Positions 1-10,428 of a stretch of 64,000 bases of DNA are shown piece by piece (positions within the stretch are counted from its first letter, which is position 1; every line of letters begins with the position of its first letter). A program made the translations under genes and the position numbers. The notes below the pieces were generated by a model. The model was not told the DNA's origin and ran no database searches. It saw only the letters and a program-made list of their open reading frames with translations. This DNA is from Serendipita indica DSM 11827 (lineage: Eukaryota; Basidiomycota; Agaricomycetes; Sebacinales; Serendipitaceae): positions 1 through 64,000 of the forward strand of contig CAJVGD010000010.1 of assembly GCA_910890315.1 (NCBI GenBank), given 5' to 3'.

Positions 1-613
1 CATTGTTCACATGCTAAAGTCATACAGTCAGGGGTCGTACCCTTTTGACTCTTAGTGCTCATGAATTAGACTCAGTCAATTACAATAGTTCCCTTTGTAT
101 CTAGTCTATTTGAGGATATGTGCCATTGTGGCTGGAACCTTACTGGTTCTACCTCAACAGTCACACGTCCTAGTATCAACAAATCCTTGCTATACATTAG
201 ATCACAATGCAAGCACAATTGTGGCTTTGGTAGTAATATGTCTAGCCAAATGATGCACAGATGAGTAATTGTTGTAATCACATGCAGCTGCCATTTGTAA
301 GCAGAGCCGCAGAGATTAGTCATGCCTTTCTAACTAGTATTCTTGAGAATATTCTAGAACATTCCAAGATTAATAATCAACTGGTATATAAGGCCTCTGT
401 TCTCTCTTGGGGGGAAATAGGGGGGCCGGGTTGGTACAGTGTGGATTATTTGGCTGGTTGAACCAGGACTATCATGCTGAGGCAGACTGCTGCAATTTGT
501 ACCCTGACCACTACCACATAGACAGTCTAAAAATTGGATAACATTTAGTTATCATCTGGAGTTTCGATGGATTTGCATTCAAGGTTTGTGATTTGGAACA
601 CATTGTGAATTGG
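1..613. other. Intergenic, downstream of the NLR gene
   Basis: AT-rich sequence beyond the 3' end of the minus-strand NACHT-WD40 gene. Only short open frames without recognisable motifs or convincing splice context are present. I see no RNA gene or repeat. Confidence 0.5.
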
Positions 614-3600
614 TTACAATTGGGTATGTGGGTCAGAAAATTTTGCAAAATCAATGACCATGACCTGTCCATTCTCCAGACCTAGGGCGATTTTATCTCG
701 GGAATTGGTGGAGCAAGCCAGCCGAAACTCATTAGGGATCCGATATCTATGGTATGGACAACAAACAGACCACAGCTCCTGACTGATGTAGTCAACAGCT
801 ACTGTGGAATGCTCATGGCTGGGCGTGACACTCGGACATGGAGATGAGAGTGACTGAAGGCGATTGTGGGAGACATTGAGTACTGGTCCATTGTCCACAT
901 GTAAGAAATGTCCACCTTGGAAGAAATATAAATGCCTGGGAACATGATTGAGCGCATAAGGAGGTTCCAAACTGGGTGGGGTGGTGATATCCCACAGGCG
1001 TACAGTGCGATCCCCAGATCCAGATGCAAGATGGTGCCCATCTGGCGAGAAGGCCAGACACCGGACCCAATTGGTATGTCCCTCAAGCGTCCCAAGGCTT
1101 GCACCAGTGGTCCCATCCCACAGGCGTACAGTGCGATCCCAAGAGCCAGACGCAAGACGGCGCCCATCTGGCGAGAAGGCCAGACATTGGACCTGATCGG
1201 TATGTCCCTCAAGCGTCCCAAGGCTTGCACCGGTGGTCCCATCCCACAGGCGTACAGTGCGATCATAAGAGCCAGATGCAAGACGGCGCCCATCTGGCGA
1301 GAAGGCCAGACACCAGACCTGATCGGTATGTCCCTCAAGCGTCCCAAGGCTTGCACCGGTGGTCCCATCCCACAGGCGTACAGTGCCATCCCCAGAGCCA
1401 GACGCAAGACGGCGCCCATCTGGCGAGAAGGCCAGACATTGGACAGGACCGGTATGTCCCTCAAGCGTCCCAAGGCTTGCACCGGTGGTCCCATCCCACA
1501 GGCGTACAGTGCGATCCCAAGAGCCAGACGCAAGACGGCGCCCATCTGGCGAGAAGGCCAGACATTGGACCTGATCGGTATGTCCCTCAAGCGTCCCAAG
1601 GCTTGCACCGGTGGTCCCATCCCACAGGCGTACAGTGCCATCCCCAGAGCCAGACGCAAGACGGCGCCCATCTGGCGAAAAGGCCAGACATTGGACCTGA
1701 TTGGTATGTCCCTCAAGCGTCCCAAGGCTTGCACCAGTGGTCCCATCCCACAGGCGTACAGTGCAATCCCCAGAGCCAGACGCAAGACGGTGCCCATCTG
1801 GCGAGAAGGCCAGACATTGGACAGGACCGGTATGTCCCTCAAGCGTCCCAAGGCTTGCACCGGTGGTCCCATCCCACAGGCGTACAGTGCGATCCCCAGA
1901 GCCAGACGCAAGACGGCGCCCATCTGGCGAGAAGGCCAGACACCGGACCTCCCTGGTATGTCCCTCAAGCGTCCCAAGGCTTGCACCGGTGGTCCCATCC
2001 CACAGGCATACAGTGCAATCCCAAGAGCCAGATGCAAGACGGCGCCCATCTGGCGAGAAGGCCAGACACCGGACCTCTGGTATGTCCCTCAAGCGTCCCA
2101 AGGCTTGCACCGGTGGTCCCATCCCACAGGCGTACAGTGCGATCCCAAGAGCCAGATGCAAGACGGCGCCCATCTGGCGAGAAGGCCAGACACCAGACCT
2201 GATCGGTATGTCCCTCAAGCGTCCCAAGGCTTGCACCGGTGGTCCCATCCCACAGGCGTACAGTGCGATCCCAGAGCCAGACGCAAGACGGCGCCCATCT
2301 GGCGAGAAGGCCAGACACAGACCTGATGGTATGTCCCTCAAGCGTCCCAAGGCTTGCACCGGTGGTCCCATCCCACAGGCGTACAGTGCGATCCCCAGAG
2401 CCAGATGCAAGACGGCGCCCATCTGGCGAGAAGGCCAGACACCAGACCTGATTGGTATGTCCCTCAAGCGTCCCAAGGCTTGCACCGGTGGTCCCATCCC
2501 ACAGGCGTACAGTGCCATCGTTAGAGCCAGACGCAAGATGGCGCCCATCTGGCGAGAAGGCCAGACATGAGACCGAACTGGTATGTCCAGTCAAAGTCTG
2601 GTGTGAGGGCCAATGCACTGATGGTCCTCCAATGATTCTTGGTAGCCGATCTGAAAACTTGCTCTTGTATATCGTCCACAGTTGTGACTTTCGAGGGAGG
2701 AATAGTAGCCCTGATGAGTAGATATCCAGTGCACTCTTCTCTAGTGTTTCTTGATGCCTCTGGACAAGTCTAACTGTATCATGGCATACCTATTGTCACC
2801 ATGGTCAACACACATACCATATGTAGCACCAGCTCACCTCGACATCATCAACCAACCCTTGGTATTCACAACTTTGCCGAACTTCTTCGAAATTTCGAAT
2901 AAGATGCAAGCGACCCATCAAGCTTAACAGCTCTACAAGGTAGAGAATTCCACTTTCTAAAAACATCCGCAGCATCTGGGCCACCTGTTTCTCTGTTACG
3001 ACAGTAGACACATGATAGCCCCAGTACTTTGCTCCATAAGGTAGCGCCGGACAACTTGTCCATAATCGTTCCAGACGTTTATCCAGATCCATGACGTCTG
3101 CATTCTTTGGATAAGGTTCGTTTGGCAGGGAAATGCTGCAAATATCTTCTTTTAGATCCTCTTGAAGCACTTTGAGGACAGATGTAGCCAAATCTGATTG
3201 CATTGCTGTCGATTCGAATGGTATATCCACGTTGTATGGACTGAGAAGGTATTCTTGAAACGTCGGATGCAGGAACTCGACAACATGGTCAGTGCGAAGT
3301 ACGCTACGCATGGACATGATCATAGGCTCCAAATCGTCCAGGTTCATACCGGCGAGCTTGGAGAGTGCTGGTATAGAAACTGGCTCGAAAAGAATAGAGA
3401 TAGTTCCAATGATCTTTTTCACCGCTTCTAGAGAGGCCTCCTTAGAGAGGCGACGAAGAATCCCGGTATAAAGGTGGTTTATGTCGCCTCCTTTTCCTCG
3501 TGTGATGAGGCTGGCAAGTGTACGAGCACGAGCGTCAGGACCATCTGCGTCTTCAAGCTCTCTACGGGCTGTAGCAACCCATATAAAAAGCCCGTTAGCT

Positions 3601-5130
3601 TTGGCGATGAGCTTGTTACGCTCCGACTCCGAGAGAAGCCCCGTAAGATATGTGTTGACGTAAACTGTGATGTCGCTAACGTTTGACGGATTTTCGCTTC
3701 CCTGAAGCTCATAGTGCATGCTTCGGACAATAGCCTTTCCCCGAAGTAATGCCATTATATCTGGCTCTGGACGACTTGTGAGAAGGATTCGAAGGTTTGG
3801 GAGAGTCGGAAGTCGTTCAACGATGAGGCTGAGTAGATCACGTCTCATATTTTGTTTACACTCATCGACCGCATCAATCACCAAGACGACGCGCCTGGAG
3901 GCTAACCGTATGGAAGCTTCGACGAGCTTCAAGAATTGGTAAGATAATGGTCTCGTGCCGAGCTCCTCGTCCTTCTTGAATGCGTCTTTGACATAAGCCC
4001 GGATGGTGTCGTCCTTTGAGCCGAGGTCTTTAGCAAGTTTTGTACAGACAATGTCCGTCTCTGATGTCGAACGAGCGTTCTTCGAGAAGAAGAAACGGGC
4101 AAAAATAAACTGGATAAACTGATCCTTGGTATCCCACTCGTGACAGAGCGTATACACAACAGTAGATTTACCCGTCCCACCGATGTCGCAAAGCCAAAAG
4201 ATAGGCTTTTCGGAATCTTCGCCAGTAGCCCAGTTGCGGATCTCTTGGAGAACTGAAGTCCGCGTCCCAGGCAAGCAGAGCTGGTGTTGAGTACCCATGG
4301 GTCGGGCCTGCTCAGGCCCAAGGCTGGCCATCTTCCATGCTTTACGACGCTAAGTTACGGCCCAGGTGGAAGAAAGACATGCATACCTTCCTCTTGAAGG
4401 ACAATCATGGATCTTGATGTCGCTTCCTGAGAAAACGTCGAGTCAGTCGGTACCGCAGTTTGCGAATTGCCTACAGAAAAGATTTTCGAGAGCTGGGCAA
4501 TCTCTTCCTTGATCGATGCAATGATCTCTGGATCAATGCGTGCGTCTGCAATCTTTCCGAGGATGCTACGCAAGGTGACGCTGCCTCGTTGGGCGAGCAT
4601 GTCTTTGAGCCTGTCCCGAATGACTTTCAGGCCACTGTGAAGTGGGACTCGGTGTCAGAAGGCACATCAGAGGGCACGATGAATAAGTTTGAAACTCACG
4701 CTACGTATTGCTGTTGCGCGTGTTGGAATTCGGCAATCGCCGCTGGCCCACGTGTCTCGGAAGGCAACGTCCCAATGCTTTCATCCAAGATTCCAATATG
4801 GGTAGAGAGCCTCTGGTGAATTTCTTTGAGGCTCGACGTGTTTTCATCAACGGCCTTTGGCATCGAGCAATCAGCACGCGCCAACGGAGGAGCTTTGAGC
4901 GCGAAATCAGATCTCACCTTTGTCGTTTCCAGGAAGAGAATACCGAGCTCGCAAACTGCCTTCATAGGTCCAAGGAAGGAGGTCGCCTCGGTCACCGCCT
5001 TTGCAACCTTGAGGCCTTCGAGAAGGTTGTTGCGTGTGCGATCATACGCGAGATCTGGATCACGAGCGTATGGGAGTGTCTTTTTAGATTTTCCCTTCTT
5101 CTTGAGCGTGGCAAATGTTCTCAGCGACAT
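614..5130 (-). CDS. NACHT-WD40 NLR-like STAND ATPase (frameshifted in the repeat array)
   Basis: A fungal NOD-like receptor of the HET-E/NWD type, expected to act in the cytosol as a ligand-triggered signalling ATPase in allorecognition or immunity. Reading the minus strand, an N-terminal alpha-helical segment (about 5130-4696 and 4600-4355) leads into the NACHT module at 4331-2848. The module has a leader LCLPGTRTSVLQEIRNWA, a Walker A GGTGKST and a Walker B VVLVIDAVDE. An intron then splits it from a linker (about 2740-2600, ...GLLFLPRKSQLWTIYKSKF) and 13 WD40 repeats. Introns start with GTGAGA (about 4920) and GTGAGC (about 2847). The array has a net two-base deletion near 2075, so the last eight or nine repeats lie in another frame. 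This may be a pseudogene, a variable allele or an assembly error in the repeats. The family is clear; the intactness is not. Confidence 0.8.
985..2600 (-). repeat. 13 near-identical 126-base WD40 repeats
   Basis: Each unit encodes 42 residues of the form EGHTxxVxCLAFSPDG, then RRLASGSxDxTVRLWDG, then TTGASLGTL. Units differ almost only at the residues after GHT (NQ, DQ, GP, RE, NW, SS), at the residue before CLAF (W, Q, R, S) and around the GSxDx turn (W/G/Y/N, then R/G/C). In HET-E-like proteins such positions sit on the propeller binding face, and arrays of this kind change by recombination between units. Because the unit length is a multiple of three, the opposite strand also stays open across the array. 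Confidence 0.93.
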
Positions 5131-5770
5131 GGGGAGGAGATGGGGTCCAACTGGAATTGGCGCCCATCGATCTTAACCGGCCATCAGACGTCCACCTTGC
5201 ATAGCCGATAGAGGCCATGAAGGGAAATATAAATCCAGCAATGCGGGTGTGCCGTACGCCGTACCAAAGGTCAGAAGATTCAGACAAGTAGAGCGTCCAA
5301 CAAATATCGTCTACATCAAGTCGCCTATCATTACGCCATTTCGCTGTGGACAGAATACACATTCGCTTCAACACCGAGGAGGTCAGTGTAGCAACTGGAT
5401 CAAGGGCCAATGTAACTTGGTCCTCACCACAATCATCAGCGGGATCCCGCCAACCGACGGCGCAGTCCACCCTATACGGAGATGCGATCCACGTGCTCAT
5501 GGATACAGAAGAGTTGGTCAAAGTCTGGTACCGGTTGCTTGCTGCATTGTCTGAGCGTGCGTATATTTGCCTGGGTCGTGGTTTGTGACTCGATTGCACC
5601 CACACTTTCGGTTAGTGATATATCAACTATGTGGACTTTGTACTCCCGCTCGCGCTTGTCAGACAAACCACCACGCGATTCCTACAGATGACTGAGACTG
5701 GCAATAAGAGAATGCTCTCTGATCGACAAGCGCATCGACAAACTCTCAGAAGTCACGTCTATTCCAGCAA
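5131..5770. other. Upstream region of the NLR gene; no gene seen
   Basis: Presumed promoter and 5' UTR of the minus-strand NLR gene. Overlapping open frames on both strands show no known domain, and no frame looks protein-like over its length. Confidence 0.4.
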
Positions 5771-6040
5771 GTACTCTTCCCACCTCGCCCAACCGCCCTC
5801 CTCATGACATCAGCAACGCTACTTACGACAAACCATTCGAAGACTTTGTCACCTCGGAGAAAGAAGTGCGCAACACCATCCTCCGACACCCTACCTACAA
5901 GACCCCAGCCCCGTCGGGGGCTATCAATGCCACCATCAAAGCGCTCAGCCAGCAACTTGTCCCAATAGTCACCAACATCATTAACGCAAGCCTGCGACTG
6001 AGCCACTCCCCATCAGTCTGGAAGCGTTCCATGTCGATAA
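5771..6040 (+). mobile_element. LINE reverse-transcriptase fragment
   Basis: One open frame reads like the N-terminal part of a non-LTR reverse transcriptase: a TPAPSGAINATIKAL stretch corresponds to the APGPDGIPN block, followed by IINASLRLSHSPSVWKRS, which corresponds to the N.A...L...P..WK block seen in the full-length LINE of this window (VFNAAIRLWHIPKQWKES). The rest of the polymerase is missing. The fragment ends exactly where the 140-base direct repeat begins, so the junction is probably an insertion or rearrangement point. It is old and clearly not functional. Confidence 0.6.
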
Positions 6041-6180
6041 TAGGACGCGTGAGGCGAGAGGTAAGACCAGTAAGGTCCAGCCATTGCGTCACGTGTCCTT
6101 AGATACATTTAGTTACAAAGGAAAACGATATCATTGGCTAAGTCTATTTGTGAGCGCCAAGAGTCAAAGGGAAAATCTTC
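6041..6180 (+). repeat. 140-base direct repeat, copy 1
   Basis: Begins TAGGACGCGTGAGGCGAGAG and ends in a CAAAGGGAAAA stretch. It matches 8840-8979 in the same orientation with about a dozen differences by eye, mostly in its second half. The first 50 bases are essentially identical. No coding frame is shared over the full length. Confidence 0.85.
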
Positions 6181-8839
6181 GACATCCAACGTTGTTTCCT
6201 AGAGAATTGTGGATATACAGATGCTCTGGATCTTATTCTTCGCTCTCCACGTCCAACTCGTGCATTGAGGCTTCCACCATGGCATCTAACGGTCGAAATG
6301 GACCTTGTGAACCTGTGTCACGTGTTGAGAGGAACGTTGAGAACTGTACATGATGCAGTGAAATTAGAAAGAGTACCTCTTCAAAGTTGACGGCAGGATG
6401 GGTCGTCGTCTTTTAACAAGAGCCGCCTGGCCTGATCCATGCCGTTTGGAGTGCGACATAGCGGCGAGTAAATGCGCGGTATTCAAGTCTAAAGACACGC
6501 TCACGCAAGACCTGTGAACAGACGTCTAAACTGGATCGAATGAATACAAGTTGATGCACAAACGCCGACTGGATTTCCCAATCTGGAAGCGCAGATCCAA
6601 TGAGGACGAGTCCGATGCGATTGTCAAGTGTATTGTTACCGCTCTCAGACGTTGCGAATTCGAAATGAAATCATGGCGGCGGCAGCAGCTGCGCCAATAC
6701 TTGGTCCCGCCCACGACCGCGCTGCATCTTTGCCACAGCCGAGCATCACCACAACCGCAAAAAATGCATCCCAGATGCGCTTCGGCCACCCTTCTTTGAC
6801 GTGACGCACAGCCTTTGGTTTTGAGGACAGGGCGCACAAGTTGAGTGCGTGTTGCGAGCGTTTGGACGGCTTCAGCTCGCTGATAATTCTTTTTCTTCTT
6901 AATCCAGACTCACTCAAATCGCGGTAGATTGCACGCATTGACGCAATTATCGACGCCTAACGTATAAGGCGCGAGCACACGCGCAAGCCAATGGAACAGC
7001 AACGACACTCAACTATTTTCCGACTAACCCTGGGGGCCCCCCACGGAAGGAGGGGCTGCGGATAGGCGCCTTTGGTGTGATATGAACCATCGATGGCAGC
7101 CTGCAGCCTCGAGAGCCGAGGGATCAACCAGAAGTCGGATAGTGTTCAAATTCTGGCCTGTCCAGCCGTCGATCCAAAGTCATCCACGAGCGCACGAGGA
7201 AGCCGCAGCGAGGTACGTACTTTGGAAATCATTCATGCGGATAAATAGAGCTAATACGGCGGGTTTTTTTTAACTCATCTAGTGGCAAAAACGACGACGA
7301 TACAAAACCAGCACAGATCTTTGAGCAAAAGCGAGAGACGTTTTCCTTGCTGGTCTAGTCCCCGCCTGACGCGAGGAGTACGACGCCATCACGCAAGGTC
7401 ACGCTCACGGGACGCCAGTCTCTTATCAACAACGGCCGTCTTGTCGATTTCTCCCAGCTCTGTCATCACCTTCGTTCATCCCATGTCCCGTTACCCAGCG
7501 CCAACGCGTTTAGCGCAACAAGGTATGCCAAAAGACCACACAGATGTTTCATCGTACTAACTAGTCTGTTAGGAATCAGATCCAGTGTCGTTGTGGTTGA
7601 CTGCGCCCTCACCCGCCGGCCTTGATAGGATCGTCAAGGTGCTCACCAAGCCACGCCTTTCCGGCGCCGCGAATTCACAGACACTGACCTTCGTTACTCA
7701 ATTCAACCACGCACGACCGCACCCGCCGCATCTATACATCCCTACCGAACGTCGTCGTTTTGGACGGACGACGCGAGAGCTGCTAGGACTAAGAGCGCAT
7801 TGATGATCACATACAATGAAGAGTACGTCTCATTATTGATTTCAGACGCGCCACTGACCGTCTCTATAGCGTACAGTGGTGACGTCCAACAGACGCTTAT
7901 TTAGGCCCCGCAGCTGCGTCAAAGCAACCTCGAACGATCCTTCTCGATTGTTTCTGGGAGGTAGCACACACTGGCCGACCCAACACGCTCTCGGACCGTC
8001 GAAACCGTAACCACCCCTTTTTCGACGGTCGGCGTTGTTGGTTCGACCTGTAGACGATGCTTGTACCCCCTAATTGCTCATACGTACGATGGCGACGCAG
8101 GACGAGCGGTCGTCTGCGCTCTACGACCGATCTCAACTTCCCTCGACTACCCACGGCTCCCGCAGCGCCAGGATCAACACGGACCAACTAAGTGGGCATA
8201 CGAACAGCTACGTGGCTGTCCGCGGCTGTTTGCTCGACATGCCCCAATTTGCGACCACGACTACAGCCGATAGCGACGCCATGGAAGCCTTTCTAAGCTC
8301 TCCGCGAGCCTCTGGGAGAAAAAGTACACATTTGAAATCTGGTCAATTGACGGGGGAAACCCTCGATTTTTTTTTTTAGAATAACCCTAACTGCAGTCAA
8401 AATGCGTGTACACACGGTAGCCCAAATGAATCCAACGTCATTTCCCAGCTTGCGCGTGGCGATATGCCCAAAGTTTTGTACAAACTAGAGCAATTTTGAG
8501 TAGTTTCTGTCCAGAAATTCGCGAGTCGACCGGTCTAGTCTCGCACCAGCTCTGGACGAGTCTGCTACATCGCGCAGCTCTCAGAAAATATCTCTTGTGA
8601 TGAAATCTCACTTTGACTATCTGGCATACTGGGGATGATGGATGGCGTAGGAGTTCCATGAACCGACAACGATGGTGAGTTGCAGAAGACGTTAGGGGAC
8701 GACTGGACACTAGGCGGCGGCTGCCGGGCGACAGAAATGGGTCGTGAAGACATTGGAGAGGGACTATGATGACTTGGACTTTCCATGGCGGCAACCAACA
8801 TCGGCGGGAGGACATTGGTGAGAGTGAATGTGTTGATAC
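6181..8839. other. Repeat-like debris between the 140-base repeats; no gene recognised
   Basis: Composition and base runs (a G/C-rich patch near 7030, T runs at 7264 and 8368) suggest decayed repeats. Several open frames of 60-125 codons exist on both strands, but none shows a recognisable domain or coherent exon structure. Confidence 0.4.
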
Positions 8840-8979
8840 TAGGACGCGTGAGGCGAGAGGTAAGACCAGTAAGGTCCAGCCATTGCGTCACGCGCCCCTA
8901 AATACATTTAGTTACAAAGGGAAACGATCTAATTGGCTAAGTCTATTTCTGAGCACCAAGAGTCAAAGGGAAAACCTTT
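8840..8979 (+). repeat. 140-base direct repeat, copy 2
   Basis: Direct-orientation partner of 6041-6180, 2.8 kb away. After this copy the sequence runs open to 9182 in one plus frame, while copy 1 is followed by unrelated sequence. The repeat boundary is therefore sharp at both ends. Confidence 0.85.
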
Positions 8980-9440
8980 GGCAGGAAACCCTTGAGGTAA
9001 AAATACCTGATGCACTTCAGAGACTTCACGTAGAGGAGTTCAACCAACCTTGGGATTTTATCTCTGGACAACCGCTAGACAGAGTCCTTTCTGACATCTT
9101 CTTTAACACGATGAACAAAATAATGAGGGCAGTTGGTGTAGGCTCGCGCGTCTGCTCTGTACGACGCTTCTACCTCATGTGAATCAAGGATTATTCTTCA
9201 TCGCTTTAGTCCTTGTCCTAGTTACCATCTCCATTCACTACATTGTTCCCGTTTTTTCCCTTACAGTCCTCTGACCGTTGTCACTCTTTTACCCCTATAC
9301 CTGAGTCAGATGCCTTCCACTCGTCCCGATTTACATCTTAAATTCCTCCATTCCTTCCGATCCATTTCCACGTTCTCTATATAGCCCGTAGTACTTGACC
9401 GTTCTCCGATCAGAAGAGTAGACTTGTACCTCCCTTGTAA

Positions 9441-9442
<2 letters not shown>
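8980..9442. other. Intergenic, no gene seen
   Basis: Pyrimidine-rich sequence leading up to the first LINE. CTTGTAA at 9434-9440 may be the left half of the truncated LINE's target duplication, since the same seven bases occur at about 23148-23154. Confidence 0.35.
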
Positions 9443-9479
<37 letters not shown>

Positions 9480-10164
9480 GTAGTATTGTGCAGTGGCGTT
9501 GCCAATATAGCACATCATTCTATCGAATAGTCTGCTTACTGGGTTATCCCTAGTGTCCTAAGATGAGGTGACCCCTTGCAGGCAGGTAGTCAGTCACATC
9601 CTCTCTAGGTTCCCCCTCTGGGCGTGACCATGTCTATTGCTACATTTCCTTTCGCATGGTTCTCCATTAGTTTCGGTTGGTATCATAGCTTGTTGCATTG
9701 TTTCATCGATGTTTGCCACTGCTTTTGTCTTTCTCCTTCATCCCCCCTGTTCACCATCTCCCGGTTCTCCTAAGGAATTTGAGCATTTGCTTGATCCCGT
9801 CGCTGGTCCCTAGGACCTCTGAGAGGTCTTCTGTTCTCTCTCGTAGATTTCTCTCCCATTCGCTTCTTGCTTCACGGTACTTGGGGCATATGTAGAGCAC
9901 ATATGTCAGGTTTTCATAGTTCCTCTCACCACAGTGCGGGCACCATGGCGTGTCTGCTCTGTTGATGCGATTCAGATGACCATTGAGACATGTGTGACCT
10001 GTACGTAGCTGGGTTAACATCGCTGCTTCTCTCCTGGTGAGTTCGTCCGTGAGTGCCAGGTATTTTCCCGATGGCATGGTCTCGTCGATCTTGGCTGCTC
10101 TCTTGAATCTCCTGGATTCCCTCCATCTGTCTCGCGCTTCTGTCTTTGCTATCCTCTTGAGCTC
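9443..10164 (-). mobile_element. 5'-truncated LINE (outer layer of the nest)
   Basis: A 36-base T run at 9443-9478 is the poly-A tail of a minus-strand LINE. It is followed by a 3' UTR starting GGTAGTATTGTGCAGTGGCG and by the ORF2 C-terminus, which ends about 9751. That C-terminus has the RINRADTPWCPHCGE zinc motif and the RRTGR ending, related to but clearly different from the full LINE to its right (roughly two thirds identical by eye). The reading frame is cut at 10164 by the tail of the second LINE and resumes at 23131. Only about 0.74 kb of this copy exists, as is typical for incomplete target-primed reverse transcription. Confidence 0.85.
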
Positions 10165-10166
10165 TT
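10152..10166. repeat. LINE target-site duplication, left copy
   Basis: TCCTCTTGAGCTCTT directly precedes the T run of the full-length LINE and recurs at 23131-23145 beyond its 5' end. The last two T bases could belong to the tail, so the duplication is 13-15 bases. Confidence 0.85.
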
Positions 10167-10428
10167 TTTTTTTTTTTTTTTTTGTGTTAAGTATTATTGT
10201 ACAGTGGCACCGCCAATATAGCACATTGTCTAACTGGAGCCCACTTACTGGGTTACCCTCGGTTTCATTGGCACATGCATCTCCTTGAAGGCAGGCAGTT
10301 GTCGCTCTCCTCGCCAAGATCTCCCTCTGGGTGTGGCTCTGCTACACTACTTTTGCTTGCTTTCAATTGCCTTGACTGTCTGTGAAGTTGGTTTGGTTTC
10401 GATATGCGTTTTCTCTCTGGTGAGTTGG

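Noticed and set aside
799-2049. Second minus-strand frame rich in CGMGPPVQALGRLRDIP repeats
   Set aside because: It is the WD40 array read one frame off; the true repeat frame is recognisable and conserved.
932-2326. 464-codon plus-strand open frame across the WD40 array
   Set aside because: It is the antisense of the repeats. A repeat length divisible by three keeps all frames open, and the product has no domain.
5084-5605. 173-codon minus-strand frame upstream of the NLR
   Set aside because: It overlaps the NLR start in another frame, has no motif and no matching splice pattern.
10165-10183. T run considered as a pol III terminator or simple repeat
   Set aside because: Its position at the 3' end of a LINE and the flanking target duplication show that it is a poly-A tail on the minus strand.
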